This document shows, piece by piece, positions 12,458 through 23,950 of a DNA stretch of 64,000 nucleotides. Position numbers and translations under genes: made by a program. Numbering within the stretch: the stretch's first letter is position 1; each line of letters starts with the position of its first letter. The stretch is from contig NZ_CP077089.1 in the NCBI RefSeq assembly GCF_014268445.2, positions 6,366,001-6,430,000 of the forward strand, written 5' to 3'. This DNA comes from Pseudomonas tensinigenes. GTDB taxonomy: Bacteria > Pseudomonadota > Gammaproteobacteria > Pseudomonadales > Pseudomonadaceae. The notes beneath the pieces are model-generated. The model was not told the DNA's origin, did no database searches, and saw only the letters and a list, made by a program, of their open reading frames with translations.

Positions 12458-13627
12458 ATGCCACTCGCCTTGCTTGCCCTCGCTGTTGCCGCATTCGGCA
12501 TCGGCACCACTGAATTCGTCATCATGGGCCTGCTGCCCGATGTTGCTCGCGACCTCGCTGTGAGCATTCCTCACGCGGGTCTGCTGATCACCGGATACGC
12601 ACTTGGCGTAGTGTTCGGCGCGCCAATCCTGGCGATCGGCACCGCGAACATGCCGCGCAAAGCGACGCTGCTGGGCATGACGCTGATGTTCATCCTTGGC
12701 AACGTGCTCTGCGCCCTGGCGCCGAACTACGCGACGCTGATGGCCGCTCGCGTTGTCACCGCCCTCTGTCACGGCGCGTTCTTTGGCATTGGCTCGGTGG
12801 TCGCCGCCGGACTGGTCGCGCCGAACAAACGCGCGCAGGCGATTGCGATGATGTTCACCGGCCTGACACTGGCCAACGTCCTCGGCGTGCCATTGGGCAC
12901 GGCGCTCGGGCAATACGCCGGCTGGCGTTCGACTTTCTGGGCGGTCTCGGTGATTGGTGTCGTCGCCGCCCTGGCGCAGTGGCTGTGGTTGCCGAAACAC
13001 ATCCCGATGGACAAGGCCAACCTCGCCAGCGAATTCAAGGTGCTGGGCAAGGTCAATGTGTTGCTGGCGCTGGGTATGAGTGTGTTGGCCTCGACCAGCC
13101 TGTTCAGCGTGTTCACCTATATCGCGCCGATCTTGCAGGACATCACCGGCGTCAGCCCGCACGGCGTGACGGTGATGCTGCTGTTGTTCGGCGTCGGACT
13201 GACTGGCGGCAGCATGCTCGGCGGGCGTCTGGCTGATAGCCGTTTGTTGCCGTCGCTGGTTGGTGTAGCCCTGGCGGTGGTGGTGATTCTGGCGGCGTTC
13301 AGTCAGACCAGCCGTTCGGTGGTGCCGGCGGCGATCACCTTGGTGCTGTGGGGGATTTTCGCCTTTGCGCTGTGCCCGATTCTGCAACTGCTGATCATCG
13401 ATCAGGCCCATGAAGCGCCGAACCTCGGTTCGACCTTGAATCAGAGCGCTTTCAACCTCGGTAATGCGGCGGGTGCGTGGATCGGCGGGCTGGTGGTGGC
13501 CAGTGGCGCGGATCTGGCGGACTTGCCGTGGACCGGTGCGCTGGTCGGTGTGTTGACGGTGCTGACGGCGCTTTTGTTTATTTATCTGCAACGTCGTGAG
13601 GCGGCGGCGGTCAATGTGTCCGGCTAA
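12458..13627 (+). CDS. MFS transporter, AraJ/YdhP-like (DHA1)
   Basis: 389 aa, twelve predicted helices. It opens MPLALLALAVAAFGIGTTEF, the typical start of sugar-efflux/AraJ-like MFS proteins, with GTTEFVIMG in helix 1, the loop 2-3 segment IGTANMPRKATLLG and ARVVTALCHGAFFG in helix 4. Likely a proton-driven exporter of a small molecule; substrate not determinable. The longer frame to 12299 lacks a membrane-protein-like N-terminus, so the ATG at 12458 is preferred. Confidence 0.85.
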   Translation: MPLALLALAVAAFGIGTTEFVIMGLLPDVARDLAVSIPHAGLLITGYALGVVFGAPILAIGTANMPRKATLLGMTLMFILGNVLCALAPNYATLMAARVVTALCHGAFFGIGSVVAAGLVAPNKRAQAIAMMFTGLTLANVLGVPLGTALGQYAGWRSTFWAVSVIGVVAALAQWLWLPKHIPMDKANLASEFKVLGKVNVLLALGMSVLASTSLFSVFTYIAPILQDITGVSPHGVTVMLLLFGVGLTGGSMLGGRLADSRLLPSLVGVALAVVVILAAFSQTSRSVVPAAITLVLWGIFAFALCPILQLLIIDQAHEAPNLGSTLNQSAFNLGNAAGAWIGGLVVASGADLADLPWTGALVGVLTVLTALLFIYLQRREAAAVNVSG

Positions 13628-13647
13628 TCGTGTTGTGCCAGACAGTG

Positions 13648-13955
13648 CCCTCACCCTAGCCCTCTCCCAGAGGGAGAGGGGACTGAATGGGGGATATTTG
13701 AGAGATACGCCGACGTGAACCCGCTTTGCTGAATCCATAAGCGATAAGGTCTTCCAGGTCGATGTCTGACGCCAGACACCTCGGTTTGCCCCCTCTCCCT
13801 GAGGGAGAGGGGACTGATCGGGGGATGCTTCAGAAGTACGCCGACTTGAACGCGCATTACCGAATCCATAATCGACTCGGTTATTCAGGTCGATGCATGC
13901 CGCCAGACAATAAGGTCGGCTCCCTCTCCCTCCGGGAGAGGGCTGGGGTGAGGGA
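13648..13955. repeat. CTCTCCC-bounded mosaic repeat, family C (copy 1)
   Basis: Begins CCCTCACCCTAGCCCTCTCCC and ends GGGAGAGGGCTGGGGTGAGGG, giving inverted ends. Inside are two diverged copies of a unit running GGGGGAT...CGCCGAC-TTGAACGC...GAATCCATAATCGACTCGG...CAGGTCGATG...GCCAGACA, each closed by a CTCTCCC/GGGAGAG hairpin. Together with the start of the next gene's leader it fills the 418-bp spacer 13628-14045. Related copies: 31337, 39078, 61673. Confidence 0.85.
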
Positions 13956-14045
13956 AGCTTGTGCCCTCTGTCGCTCTCAGCCCATCAAACCCCTGCGCCC
14001 AAGCATCGGGCGCGCTCCACTCACCCCTCATCCAAAGGACCCCGG

Positions 14046-15311
14046 ATGCTTGAACTTGTCGCCGCTTTCATCTGCCTCACCACCCTCCTGACTTTCGTCA
14101 ACTTCCGCTTCATCGGCCTGCCGCCGACCATCGGCGTGATGGTCACCGCACTGCTGTTCTCGCTGATCCTGCAAGGCCTGAGCGTACTCGGCTACCCCGG
14201 CCTGGAAGAACGCGTACAGCAACTGATCGGCCAGATCGACTTCGGCGATCTGTTGATGAACTGGATGCTGTCGTTCCTGCTATTCGCCGGCGCCTTGCAC
14301 GTCAACCTGAATGATCTGCGCAGCTACCGCTGGCCCATCGGCCTGTTGGCAACCTTCGGTGTGTTGATTGCCACCACGGTCATCGGCAGCCTCGCCTATT
14401 ACATTTTTGCCCTGTTCGGCTGGCACGTGAGCTTCTTGTATTGCCTGCTGTTCGGCGCGCTGATTTCGCCGACCGACCCGATTGCGGTGCTCGGTGTACT
14501 GCGTACCGCCAACGCTTCAAAGCCGCTGAAAACCACCATCGTCGGCGAGTCGCTGTTCAACGACGGCACGGCGGTAGTGGTGTTCACCGTGCTGCTGGGC
14601 ATCGCCCAACTCGGCGAAACCCCGACCCTTAGCGCCACGGCGATGCTGTTCGTTCACGAAGCCATCGGCGGTGTGCTGTTCGGCGGCCTGATCGGTTATC
14701 TGGTCTATCGAATGATCAAGAGCGTCGAGCAGCATCAGATCACTGTGATGCTGACCTTGGCGCTGGTCATTGGCGGTTCGGCGATGGCCACCGAAATTCA
14801 TGTTTCAGCGCCGATTGCGATGGTGGTCGCCGGTCTGATCATCGGCAACGTCGGACGCAATCTGGCGATGAATGACATGACCCGGCGCTATCTCGACGGC
14901 TTCTGGGAATTGCTCGATGACATGCTCAACGCACTGCTCTTCGCGCTGATCGGCATGGAACTGTTGCTGCTGCCATTCAACTGGCTGCACATGGCAGCGG
15001 CAGGGTTGTTGGCGGTGGCGATTCTGCTATCGCGCCTGCTCACTGTGGCCCCGGCGATTCTTCTGCTGCGCCGCTGGCGGACAGTGCCCGCCGGCACCAT
15101 CCGCATCCTGACCTGGGGCGGTTTGCGCGGCGGTGTTTCGGTGGCACTGGCGCTGGCCCTACCGCTGGGCCCGGAGCGCGATCTGTTGCTCAGCATCACT
15201 TACATCGTGGTGCTGTCGTCGATCCTGTTGCAGGGTCTGACCATCGGCAAACTGGTCAAGCACGCGACTCGCAATGAGCCCGAGACCGTGACTGAACCAG
15301 CGCACCACTGA
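14046..15311 (+). CDS. CPA1-family sodium:proton antiporter (NhaP-like)
   Basis: 421 aa with about twelve membrane helices. Diagnostic motifs are LLFAGALHVNLNDLR, the ion-binding GALISPTDPIAVLGVL (around residue 145-160) and GESLFNDGTAVVVF, all hallmarks of the monovalent cation:proton antiporter-1 family; GGLRGGVSVALAL lies near the end. It exchanges Na+ or K+ for H+ across the inner membrane. AAAGGA lies upstream of the ATG at 14046. Its stop directly abuts the stop of the convergent FNT gene. Confidence 0.92.
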   Translation: MLELVAAFICLTTLLTFVNFRFIGLPPTIGVMVTALLFSLILQGLSVLGYPGLEERVQQLIGQIDFGDLLMNWMLSFLLFAGALHVNLNDLRSYRWPIGLLATFGVLIATTVIGSLAYYIFALFGWHVSFLYCLLFGALISPTDPIAVLGVLRTANASKPLKTTIVGESLFNDGTAVVVFTVLLGIAQLGETPTLSATAMLFVHEAIGGVLFGGLIGYLVYRMIKSVEQHQITVMLTLALVIGGSAMATEIHVSAPIAMVVAGLIIGNVGRNLAMNDMTRRYLDGFWELLDDMLNALLFALIGMELLLLPFNWLHMAAAGLLAVAILLSRLLTVAPAILLLRRWRTVPAGTIRILTWGGLRGGVSVALALALPLGPERDLLLSITYIVVLSSILLQGLTIGKLVKHATRNEPETVTEPAHH

Positions 15312-16199
15312 TCATTTTTTGATCTGCTGCGGATCAGGTTTTTCGGCCTGATCCGCAGATTCCTTCGGCGCACCGCTCTCGCTACGGATCTGCGCATGGC
15401 TGATCAGCGCAAAGATAAAGCTGCCGCCAATGATGTTCCCCGCCAGCGTCGGCCCGGCGAAGACCATCCAGAAATCACTCCACGGCAGCTCGCCGGCAAA
15501 CACCAGATATGACACCTCCGCCGAACCCACCACGATGTGAGTGAAGTCGCCGAGCGCCATCAGGTAGGTGATAAGGATGATGATCCACATCTTCGCGCTC
15601 TCCATGGACGGAATCATCCAGACCATGGTGGCTATCATCCAGCCAGACACGATGCCTTTGGCGAACATCTGGCTGGCATGGTTTTCCATGACTTTGCGGC
15701 CGATTTCGAGGAAGGCAACGTCGGTCTTGCTGTCGAAGATCGGCAGTTCGAGCATCACGTACGCCACCAGAATCGTGCCGCAGAGGTTGCCGACCAGCAC
15801 CACCGTCCACAGGCGGATCAGCCGCCCGAAGTTTTGCAGGGTCGGCTTGGTCATGACCGGCAGCACTGCAGTCAGGGTGTTTTCGGTGAACAGTTGCTGA
15901 CGGGCGAGGATCACCGCGAGAAAACCTGCGCAGTAGCCGAAGCTGGCGATCACTTTGAATTCATCACCGTCGGGCAGGCGCGAATTGAGCAGGCCCATGC
16001 CCATCAGCGACAGGCCCATGGTCAGCCCTGCCGCCAATGCCGACCACCAGAGCGCGGCGATGCTGCGCTCCAGTTCCTGATCGCCTTGGCTGCGGATGAT
16101 TTCATGCAGGACGGCCGCACGGGGCGGCTGGCTTTTCTCGACTTCGTGCTGTTCTTTGGCCGAGAGGTCGGGGGTTTTGCCGTCGGTGGGGGTCGTCAT
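15312..16199 (-). CDS. Formate/nitrite transporter (FNT) family protein, YfdC-like
   Basis: 295 aa, six predicted helices between hydrophilic ends. FNT features include ARQQLFTENTLTAVLP (family pattern near helix 3) and FAGPTLAGNIIGGSFIFAL near the C-terminus, plus the GDFTHIVVGSAEV segment. The FocA/NirC central-pore family is clear, but the substrate is not: YfdC-like members with long charged N-termini (MTTPTDGKTPDLSAKEQHEV) are uncharacterised. The last codons face the antiporter gene tail to tail with no gap. Confidence 0.88.
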   Translation of the reverse strand: MTTPTDGKTPDLSAKEQHEVEKSQPPRAAVLHEIIRSQGDQELERSIAALWWSALAAGLTMGLSLMGMGLLNSRLPDGDEFKVIASFGYCAGFLAVILARQQLFTENTLTAVLPVMTKPTLQNFGRLIRLWTVVLVGNLCGTILVAYVMLELPIFDSKTDVAFLEIGRKVMENHASQMFAKGIVSGWMIATMVWMIPSMESAKMWIIILITYLMALGDFTHIVVGSAEVSYLVFAGELPWSDFWMVFAGPTLAGNIIGGSFIFALISHAQIRSESGAPKESADQAEKPDPQQIKK

Positions 16200-16291
16200 G
16201 GCGTGGGAACCGTGGGGGGTGGTGTTTACCTACGACTCCCGCGGCTCACGACTGTTCAGTGGCCAGATGATTCTTCGGTGACAGGACAACC

Positions 16292-16360
16292 GCTTTCGCG
16301 AGCAAGCTCGCTCCCACAGGTACAGCGTGATCCTTGTGGGAGCGAGCTTGCTCGCGAAGA
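16292..16360. repeat. REP doublet, family A
   Basis: TTCGCGAGCAAGCTCGCTCCCA faces TGGGAGCGAGCTTGCTCGCGAA around 15-20 bp. This is the CTTG variant of the core rather than CCTG. Confidence 0.9.
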
Positions 16361-16374
16361 AAGCACCGCCAATG

Positions 16375-16782
16375 TCACTTGGTGACCAATTCATCTTCCT
16401 GAAACTGATCTTTCACATATTTGATTTCAGTGCGCCCGTGCGGCGCCGGCAAACCGTCTTCGCCCAGATTCACAAACACCATCTTCTCAACGGTCAGAAT
16501 GCTCTTGCGGGTGATCTTGTTGCGCACTTCGCAGGTCAGGGTGATCGAGGTGCGGCCGAACTCGGTGGCGGTGATGCCCAGTTCGATGATGTCGCCCTGG
16601 CGTGAGGCGCTGACGAAGTTGATTTCGGAAATGTACTTGGTCACCACGCGCTGATTGCCCAACTGCACAATGGCGTAAATCGCCGCTTCTTCGTCGATCC
16701 AGCGCAACAGGCTGCCACCGAACAGGGTGCCGTTGGGGTTGAGGTCTTCGGGTTTTACCCATTTGCGGGTGTGGAAATTCAT
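16375..16782 (-). CDS. Hotdog-fold acyl-CoA thioesterase (YciA-like)
   Basis: 135 aa. MNFHTRKWVKPEDLNPNGTL with N-NGTLFGGSLLRWIDEEAA carries the YciA-type motif (catalytic Asp/Glu in the RWIDEEAA helix), followed by SASRQGDIIELG. This family hydrolyses acyl-CoA esters in the cytoplasm. Specificity is not visible. It is divergent from the ahcY regulatory region, with a family D repeat between them. Confidence 0.87.
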   Translation of the reverse strand: MNFHTRKWVKPEDLNPNGTLFGGSLLRWIDEEAAIYAIVQLGNQRVVTKYISEINFVSASRQGDIIELGITATEFGRTSITLTCEVRNKITRKSILTVEKMVFVNLGEDGLPAPHGRTEIKYVKDQFQEDELVTK

Positions 16783-16825
16783 GGGGGACGGACTCCGAGG
16801 TGTTTGGGCATTAGGTTTACTCCCC

Positions 16826-16891
16826 CAGCTTCAAGTTGCAAGCGACAAGCTGCAAGTAAAAGCCGAGCCGCTGTTACTTGTCGCTTGCGGC

Positions 16892-16910
<19 letters not shown>
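16826..16910. repeat. Family D repeat (AGCGACAAGCTGCAAG type)
   Basis: Inverted halves built of CAAGCGACAAGCTGCAAG and CTTGTCGCTTGCGGCTTG. A related copy lies at 51488-51598 upstream of tonB3. Here its right end supplies the -35 area of the ahcY promoter. Confidence 0.7.
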
Positions 16911-18505
<1,595 letters not shown>

Positions 18506-18572
18506 CAGGCGCTTGCTCGCTCCCACACGGGATTGCAGCGCCTCGAAGGTTCTTGTTTCCAAGGGTATGACC

Positions 18573-19418
18573 ATGTCCCAAGACCGTCGCTACAGCTTCG
18601 AGTTCTTCCCGACCAAGACCGATGCTGGGCATGAAAAACTGCTCGCCACTGCGCGTCAGCTGGCCACCTACAACCCCGACTTCTTTTCCTGCACCTATGG
18701 CGCTGGTGGTTCGACCCGTGATCGCACCCTCAACACCGTTCTGCAACTGGAAAGCGAAGTCAAAATCCCGGCCGCTCCGCACTTGTCGTGCGTCGGCGAC
18801 AGCAAGGACGACCTGCGCGGCCTGCTGAACGAGTACAAGGCTGCCGGCATCAAGCGCATCGTCGCTCTGCGCGGTGACCTGCCGTCCGGCATGGGCATGA
18901 CCAGCGGTGAGCTGCGTCACGCCAATGAACTGGTGGAATTCATTCGTGAAGAAACCGGTGACCATTTCCACATCGAAGTTGCCGCTTACCCGGAGATGCA
19001 TCCGCAAGCACGCAACTACGAAGACGATCTGGCCAACTTCGTGCGCAAGGCTCGCGCCGGCGCCGACAGCGCGATCACCCAGTACTTCTTCAACGCCGAC
19101 AGCTATTTCTACTTTGTCGACCGTTTGCAGGCGCAGGGTGTCGATCTGCCGATCGTCCCGGGGATCATGCCGATCACCAACTACAGCAAACTCGCGCGCT
19201 TCTCTGATGCCTGCGGTGCGGAAATCCCGCGCTGGATCCGCAAGCAACTGGAAGCCTACGGCGATGACACTCAGAGCATTCAGCGCTTTGGTGAGCAAGT
19301 CGTCAGCGAGATGTGCGAACGCCTGTTGCAGGGCGGCGCACCGGGGCTGCATTTTTATTCCATGAACCAGGCTGAGCCTAGTCTGGCGATCTGGAATAAC
19401 CTGAAGTTGCCGCGTTGA
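18573..19418 (+). CDS. metF: Methylenetetrahydrofolate reductase
   Basis: FAD TIM-barrel enzyme producing 5-methyltetrahydrofolate for remethylation of homocysteine released by AhcY. 281 aa. YSFEFFPTKTDAG carries the catalytic Glu; RGDLPSG, DSAITQYFFN and PGIMPITN are conserved. Two ATGs six bases apart are possible (18567 and 18573); AAGGG at 18561-18565 is correctly spaced only for 18573. The ahcY-metF order is the Pseudomonas arrangement and suggests shared riboswitch control. Confidence 0.96.
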   Translation: MSQDRRYSFEFFPTKTDAGHEKLLATARQLATYNPDFFSCTYGAGGSTRDRTLNTVLQLESEVKIPAAPHLSCVGDSKDDLRGLLNEYKAAGIKRIVALRGDLPSGMGMTSGELRHANELVEFIREETGDHFHIEVAAYPEMHPQARNYEDDLANFVRKARAGADSAITQYFFNADSYFYFVDRLQAQGVDLPIVPGIMPITNYSKLARFSDACGAEIPRWIRKQLEAYGDDTQSIQRFGEQVVSEMCERLLQGGAPGLHFYSMNQAEPSLAIWNNLKLPR

Positions 19419-19452
19419 AGCAGCGGCAAGCTTCAAGCTGAAAGTGACAAGC

Positions 19453-19538
19453 AAGATCAAGAGATCGCAGCCTTCGACAGCTCCTACATTGAGATTTCGT
19501 ATCCCGTGCAGGAGCTGCCGAAGGCTGCGATCTTTTGC
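19453..19538. repeat. REP-like inverted pair, family B
   Basis: AGATCGCAGCCTTCGACAGC and its inverse GCTGCCGAAGGCTGCGATCT. A short degraded family D stretch (CAAGCTTCAAGCTGAAAG) precedes it at about 19428. Confidence 0.85.
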
Positions 19539-19611
19539 GTTTGAAGGCCCGAAACAGAGCTTGTGCAGGCACTTTCTGGCTCTTTCGCGTTTCTCGTCGT
19601 AATCTCAAGCC

Positions 19612-20424
19612 ATGCCTTTGATCACGCAGTTATTCGCCGTGCTGGTTTTTGCTTGCCTGAGCTTCGCCGCTCGAGGCGAGAAACTGCGTATTGTCACCGA
19701 GCCATGGGCGCCTTACGTCTATGAAGAGAACGGTAAGAACCTCGGACTGGATTACGAAACCACAGCCATCGTCTTCAAACGGCTGGGCATAGAAGTCGAA
19801 TGGCAATTCCTGCCGTGGAAGCGTTGCCTGTCGATGCTTGAAACCGGTCAGGCCGATGGTGCTCTGGATATCTTTCACAGCGCTGAGCGCGACGCCACCC
19901 TGCTCTACCCGAGCGAGCCGCTGTCGGACGTCGAGTTCGTGATGTTCTACGCCAACGACCGGCCGCACCCGTTCAGCAAACTCGAAGAACTCAAAGGCCT
20001 GACCATCGGCACTTCGCCGGGTTATCTCTATAGCCCCGACTTCAGCGAATCAACATTGTTTACCCGTGAGCCGGCCCCGACCCACGAAGCCAATTTCGGC
20101 AAACTGGTGCGTGGCCGAATCGATTTGCTGATCACTGATCGCCGCGTCGGTCAGCATTTGCTTGATGAGCTGAATATTCGCGATCAGATCAGCGAAAACC
20201 CTACCGTTATTAGCCGTCAGAGCCAGTTTCTCGCGGTTCGGCGCAATGCCGGCATGGATTTGCTGGTACAGCGATTTGGCGCCGAGCTCAAGCGCTTCAA
20301 GCGTGAACCGGCCTACGCCGAGCTGAGCGCACGCTACGGCGCCGCCCCCGCCGGCGGCCCTTCACTGAACTCAGCCACGGCCAACCGCAAAACCGTTGAG
20401 CAGCAGGAAAGCAGCGCGCAGTGA
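19612..20424 (+). CDS. Periplasmic substrate-binding protein, SBP_bac_3 family
   Basis: 270 aa. A signal peptide of about 20 residues (MPLITQLFAVLVFACLSFAA) is followed by LRIVTEPWAPYVYEENGK, the usual start of family 3 solute-binding proteins for amino acids. GQADGALDIFHSAERD and IGTSPGYLYS fit the two-lobe fold. No ABC permease or ATPase gene is adjacent, so it is an orphan binding protein; such proteins in Pseudomonas may serve an unlinked transporter or be sensors. The C-terminal 25 residues are low-complexity. Confidence 0.85.
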   Translation: MPLITQLFAVLVFACLSFAARGEKLRIVTEPWAPYVYEENGKNLGLDYETTAIVFKRLGIEVEWQFLPWKRCLSMLETGQADGALDIFHSAERDATLLYPSEPLSDVEFVMFYANDRPHPFSKLEELKGLTIGTSPGYLYSPDFSESTLFTREPAPTHEANFGKLVRGRIDLLITDRRVGQHLLDELNIRDQISENPTVISRQSQFLAVRRNAGMDLLVQRFGAELKRFKREPAYAELSARYGAAPAGGPSLNSATANRKTVEQQESSAQ

Positions 20425-20430
20425 TTGCTC

Positions 20431-20646
20431 TGTTATACTCCGGCGTTCCCGCCAGGCTCACGCCCGGACGCCCGGAACCGTAACAGGCCTCTCGACCCGC
20501 TACAGCGCAGCTTTGCAGCCCGCGCGAGCGCTCCAGACGTGCCTTCGGAACCGCAGCAGGACCGGACGGGATTGCGTCCTCTTAAACGCCATTCGCGCCA
20601 GGCAAGACTCCCATTGGGCCAAGCCCTAACTAAAACAGGATTACTC
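20431..20646 (+). promoter_or_regulatory. rhlE promoter (extended -10) and long 5' leader
   Basis: TGTTATACT (20431-20439) is an extended -10 element directly after the stop of the binding-protein gene; no good -35 is seen. It leaves a leader of about 200 nt before the rhlE ATG, with no ORF starting from a convincing Shine-Dalgarno. Long structured leaders are common in RNA-helicase genes. Confidence 0.55.
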
Positions 20647-22533
20647 ATGTCCTTTGCTTCCCTCGGTCTCTCCGAGGCTTTAGTCCGCGCCATCGAAGAT
20701 GCGGGCTATACCGAGCCTACTCCGGTGCAACAGCGGGCCATTCCCGCCGTGTTGCAAGGTCGCGACCTGATGGTTGCGGCACAGACAGGTACCGGTAAAA
20801 CCGGCGGTTTCGCCCTTCCGATCCTGGAGCGGTTGTTCCCCAACGGTCACCCGGACAAATCCCAGCGTCATGGCCCGCGCCAACCGCGCGTACTGGTCCT
20901 GACCCCGACCCGCGAACTCGCGGCCCAGGTACACGAGAGCTTCAAGATCTACGCCCGTGACCTGAAATTCGTCAGCGCCTGCATCTTCGGCGGCGTCGGC
21001 ATGAACCCACAGGTTCAGGCCATGTCCCGTGGCGTCGACGTGCTCGTTGCCTGCCCGGGTCGTTTGCTCGATCTGTGCGGCCAGGGCAGCGTTGACCTGT
21101 CCCACGTGGAAATCCTCGTCCTCGACGAAGCCGACCGCATGCTCGACATGGGCTTCGTGCACGACGTGAAGAAAGTCCTCGCGCGTCTGCCGTCCAAGCG
21201 TCAGAACCTGCTGTTCTCGGCGACGTTCTCCAAGGACATCACCGACCTCGCCGGCAAGCTGCTGCACAACCCGGAACGCATCGAAGTGACGCCGCCGAAC
21301 ACCACGGTCGAGCGCATCGAACAACGCGTCTTCCGTCTGCCGGCCAGCCACAAACGTGCGCTGCTGGCCCACCTGATCACCGCTGGCGCCTGGGAACAGG
21401 TGCTGGTGTTCACCCGCACCAAGCACGGCGCCAACCGTCTGGCCGAGTACCTGGACAAGCACGGCCTGCCGGCTGTGGCGATCCACGGTAACAAGAGCCA
21501 GAACGCGCGGACCAAAGCGCTGGCCGACTTCAAGGCCAACCAGGTGCGCATCCTGGTTGCCACCGACATCGCCGCACGCGGTCTGGACATCGATCAGTTG
21601 CCACACGTGGTCAACTTCGAACTGCCGAACGTCGATGAAGATTATGTGCACCGTATCGGCCGTACGGGCCGTGCCGGTCGTTCGGGCGAGGCGATTTCGC
21701 TGGTCGCGCCGGACGAAGAAAAACTGCTGAAAAGCATCGAACGCATGACCAAGCAGAAAATCGCCGACGGCGACCTGATGGGCTTCGATTCGAGCACCAT
21801 TGAAGCCGAGAAGCCGGAAGTGCGTGAGCGTCCGGACGTGCGCAACCCGCGCAATCCACGTGGCCCACGCGGCGACGGGCCGAATGGCGGCGGCGGTGGC
21901 GGCGGTCGTAAAGACAAAGGCAAAGACAAGGGCAAGGAAAAACCGGCCGGTGAACGTGGCGAGCGTCCTGCCCGTCAGCAGAAGCCGCGCGAAGGCACTC
22001 CAGCCCGCGAACAGCGCCCGAGCCAACCGCCACGTGCGGCGGCTGATCGTGCACCGGACGAGTTCCTCGACGACGATGTGGATAACTTCGGCAACCGCGT
22101 TGACTACGTGCCCAAGCCTGCCCCGGCTGGCGGTCGCGGCCGTCGTCCAGGCGCACCGGCTCAAGGTGCTGGCGCAGGTTCGGGCGCACCACGCGGCGGT
22201 CAGTCGCAGGGTCGTCAGAACGGTCCGCGCAACAGCAACGGCTCGAGCACCGGCACCCCGCCAGCCAAACGCAGCGGCGGCCCGCGCAACGGCGCACCGC
22301 GTGATGGTCAGTCGGGTCGTCGCGACGATTCCGCCTCGTCCTCGCGCAACCGCCGTCCGGCCCGTGACGATCAGCCACGCAGCGAGCCAGCCGTGCAGAA
22401 CCCGCGCAGCAACGGCCCGAAGATCATGCACAAGGAATCGAAAGCCGACCGCTTCCCGACGCCTGAGCAGCTCGATCAACTGCCAAGCCGCCCGCGTGGC
22501 GAGAAACCAGCGCTGCTGACTCGCAATCGCTGA
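20647..22533 (+). CDS. rhlE: DEAD-box ATP-dependent RNA helicase RhlE
   Basis: Unwinds structured RNA, with roles in ribosome assembly and RNA decay. 628 aa. Q motif with [10 protein letters not shown], Walker A AQTGTGKT (Lys about 51), [16 protein letters not shown] in LLFSATFS, and [11 protein letters not shown] all present in the first 380 residues. The remaining 240 residues are disordered, rich in Arg, Gly and Pro ([15 protein letters not shown]; many GRR and PRNG repeats), probably an RNA-binding tail. AGGA precedes the ATG at 20647. Ends at a strong terminator. Confidence 0.95.
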   Translation: MSFASLGLSEALVRAIEDAGYTEPTPVQQRAIPAVLQGRDLMVAAQTGTGKTGGFALPILERLFPNGHPDKSQRHGPRQPRVLVLTPTRELAAQVHESFKIYARDLKFVSACIFGGVGMNPQVQAMSRGVDVLVACPGRLLDLCGQGSVDLSHVEILVLDEADRMLDMGFVHDVKKVLARLPSKRQNLLFSATFSKDITDLAGKLLHNPERIEVTPPNTTVERIEQRVFRLPASHKRALLAHLITAGAWEQVLVFTRTKHGANRLAEYLDKHGLPAVAIHGNKSQNARTKALADFKANQVRILVATDIAARGLDIDQLPHVVNFELPNVDEDYVHRIGRTGRAGRSGEAISLVAPDEEKLLKSIERMTKQKIADGDLMGFDSSTIEAEKPEVRERPDVRNPRNPRGPRGDGPNGGGGGGGRKDKGKDKGKEKPAGERGERPARQQKPREGTPAREQRPSQPPRAAADRAPDEFLDDDVDNFGNRVDYVPKPAPAGGRGRRPGAPAQGAGAGSGAPRGGQSQGRQNGPRNSNGSSTGTPPAKRSGGPRNGAPRDGQSGRRDDSASSSRNRRPARDDQPRSEPAVQNPRSNGPKIMHKESKADRFPTPEQLDQLPSRPRGEKPALLTRNR

Positions 22534-22552
22534 GTTAACGCCGCCCTAAAAG

Positions 22553-22587
22553 ATGCCCCGCCTCGCAAGAGCCGGGGCATTTTTTTG
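22553..22587 (+). terminator. Rho-independent terminator after rhlE
   Basis: ATGCCCCG and CGGGGCAT pair around a loop, followed by a run of seven T. Confidence 0.92.
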
Positions 22588-22622
22588 CCACAGCGAATAC
22601 CCCTGAATCACCGCATATCCCC

Positions 22623-22713
22623 TGTGGGAGCGAGCCTGCTCGCGAAATCGGTCATTCAGCCAACATCATTGCTGATTGACCCGCCGCCTTCGCGAGCAGG
22701 CTCGCTCCCACAG
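22623..22713. repeat. REP doublet, family A
   Basis: TGTGGGAGCGAGCCTGC... at 22623 and its inverse ending CTCGCTCCCACA near 22712, with about 40 bp between. Confidence 0.9.
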
Positions 22714-22734
22714 GGGATGTGTGTGACGGGCAAT

Positions 22735-22773
22735 AAAAAACGCCCCCGGTCTTTCAACTGGGGGCGTTTTTTT
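22735..22773 (-). terminator. Bidirectional terminator after yceI
   Basis: CGCCCCC and GGGGGCG stem with an A-run on one side and seven T on the other; it lies just downstream of yceI on the minus strand. Confidence 0.9.
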
Positions 22774-22788
22774 GTGGCGGGGCGAAAG

Positions 22789-23367
22789 TTATTTAACTTT
22801 CACACCTTCCAGCGAGATATCCAGATCCGCGGTTTGCGAGGAAGGACCTGGGCCCTTGATCCCGAAATCCTTCAGGTTGAGGGTGGTCTTGGCATTGAAG
22901 CCTGCGCGCTCGCCGCCCCATGGATCCTTGCCTTCGCCGTTGAACGTGGCCTTGAAGGTCACAGGCTTGGTCACGCCGTGCAGGGTCAGGTCGCCAGTCA
23001 CGTCAGCAGTCTTTTCACCGGTCGATTTAACGGCAGTAGAGACGAACTTGGCGTCAGCGAATTCGCCCACGTTCAGGAAGTCTTTGCTGGCGATGTGCTT
23101 GTCACGTTCAGCGTGGTTCGACCACAGGCTGGCGGTTTTCACATCAACCGAGATCTTGCTGGCTTCAGGTTTGGCCGAATCCCACGAGAATGTACCGTCG
23201 AAGTCTTTGAAAGTACCGTGGATGAAGCTGTAACCCAGGTGGCTGATTTTCCAGTCAACGAAGGCGTGCTGGCCTTCCTTGTCGATTTTGTAATCCGCAG
23301 CCATGGCCTGACCAGCCGAGAGCAGTGCAGAACCGATTGCCAGAGCGGCCAGAGTCTTTTTCAACAT
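22789..23367 (-). CDS. YceI-family periplasmic protein
   Basis: 192 aa. Signal peptide ends [10 protein letters not shown] (about residue 23). The mature domain is a YceI lipocalin-like barrel that binds isoprenoid lipids in known structures: [56 protein letters not shown]. The position next to cytochrome b561 matches the P. aeruginosa locus whose homologue was reported as the secreted protein PasP; protease activity is not implied by sequence here. AAGGA precedes the start. Confidence 0.9.
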   Translation of the reverse strand: MLKKTLAALAIGSALLSAGQAMAADYKIDKEGQHAFVDWKISHLGYSFIHGTFKDFDGTFSWDSAKPEASKISVDVKTASLWSNHAERDKHIASKDFLNVGEFADAKFVSTAVKSTGEKTADVTGDLTLHGVTKPVTFKATFNGEGKDPWGGERAGFNAKTTLNLKDFGIKGPGPSSQTADLDISLEGVKVK

Positions 23368-23398
23368 GCTTTCTTTTCCTTTGAGTCGAGGTTGAACT

Positions 23399-23950
23399 TC
23401 AGGCTTTGCGACCGAGCATTCGTGTCAGGGTCGCATCACGATCGATAAAGTGGTGCTTCAATGCTGCCAACGCATGGAGACCGGAAAAAATTACCAGCGC
23501 CCACGCCAGCCAGAGATGAATCACCCCAGCGGTATCTGCCTGATCCGGTAGCCCGGAAACCAGTGCAGGAACTTCAAACAGGCCAAACACCGGGATCCCG
23601 ACACCGTCTGCGGTGGAAATCAGGTAACCGGCAAGCATCACAGCAAACAGCGCCAGATACAGAAACCCGTGGCCAAACTTTGCGCCGATACGGGTCATGC
23701 GGCTGTAGCTTTGCAGCGTCGGCGGCGGTGGGCTGATAAAGCGCCACAGCACCCGCAACACCATCAGACCCAACAGCACCAGACCGATGCTCTTGTGCAG
23801 ATCCGGCGCGTCTTTGCGCCAGCTGCTGTAGTAATCCAGCCCGACCATCCACAGGCCCAGCGCAAACAGCCCGAAGACCACCAGCGCCACACCCCAGTGC
23901 ATGAAGATGCTGACCCAACCATAGCGCGAAGAAGAGTTACGTAGCTGCAT
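23399..23950 (-). CDS. Cytochrome b561 family protein
   Basis: 183 aa, four membrane helices with the haem-ligand histidines expected in this di-haem family ([52 protein letters not shown]). Acts as an inner-membrane electron carrier, perhaps quinol-linked. The start at 23950 is preferred over the longer 23980 reading because AGGA is eight bases upstream. yceI follows after 31 bp on the same strand; this b561-yceI pairing is widespread. Confidence 0.88.
   Translation of the reverse strand: MQLRNSSSRYGWVSIFMHWGVALVVFGLFALGLWMVGLDYYSSWRKDAPDLHKSIGLVLLGLMVLRVLWRFISPPPPTLQSYSRMTRIGAKFGHGFLYLALFAVMLAGYLISTADGVGIPVFGLFEVPALVSGLPDQADTAGVIHLWLAWALVIFSGLHALAALKHHFIDRDATLTRMLGRKA

Noticed and set aside
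20425..20646. N-terminal extension of RhlE by 74 residues
   Set aside because: Begins at the stop of the preceding gene, lacks a start with a ribosome site, and helicases of this family begin with MSFASLGLS.
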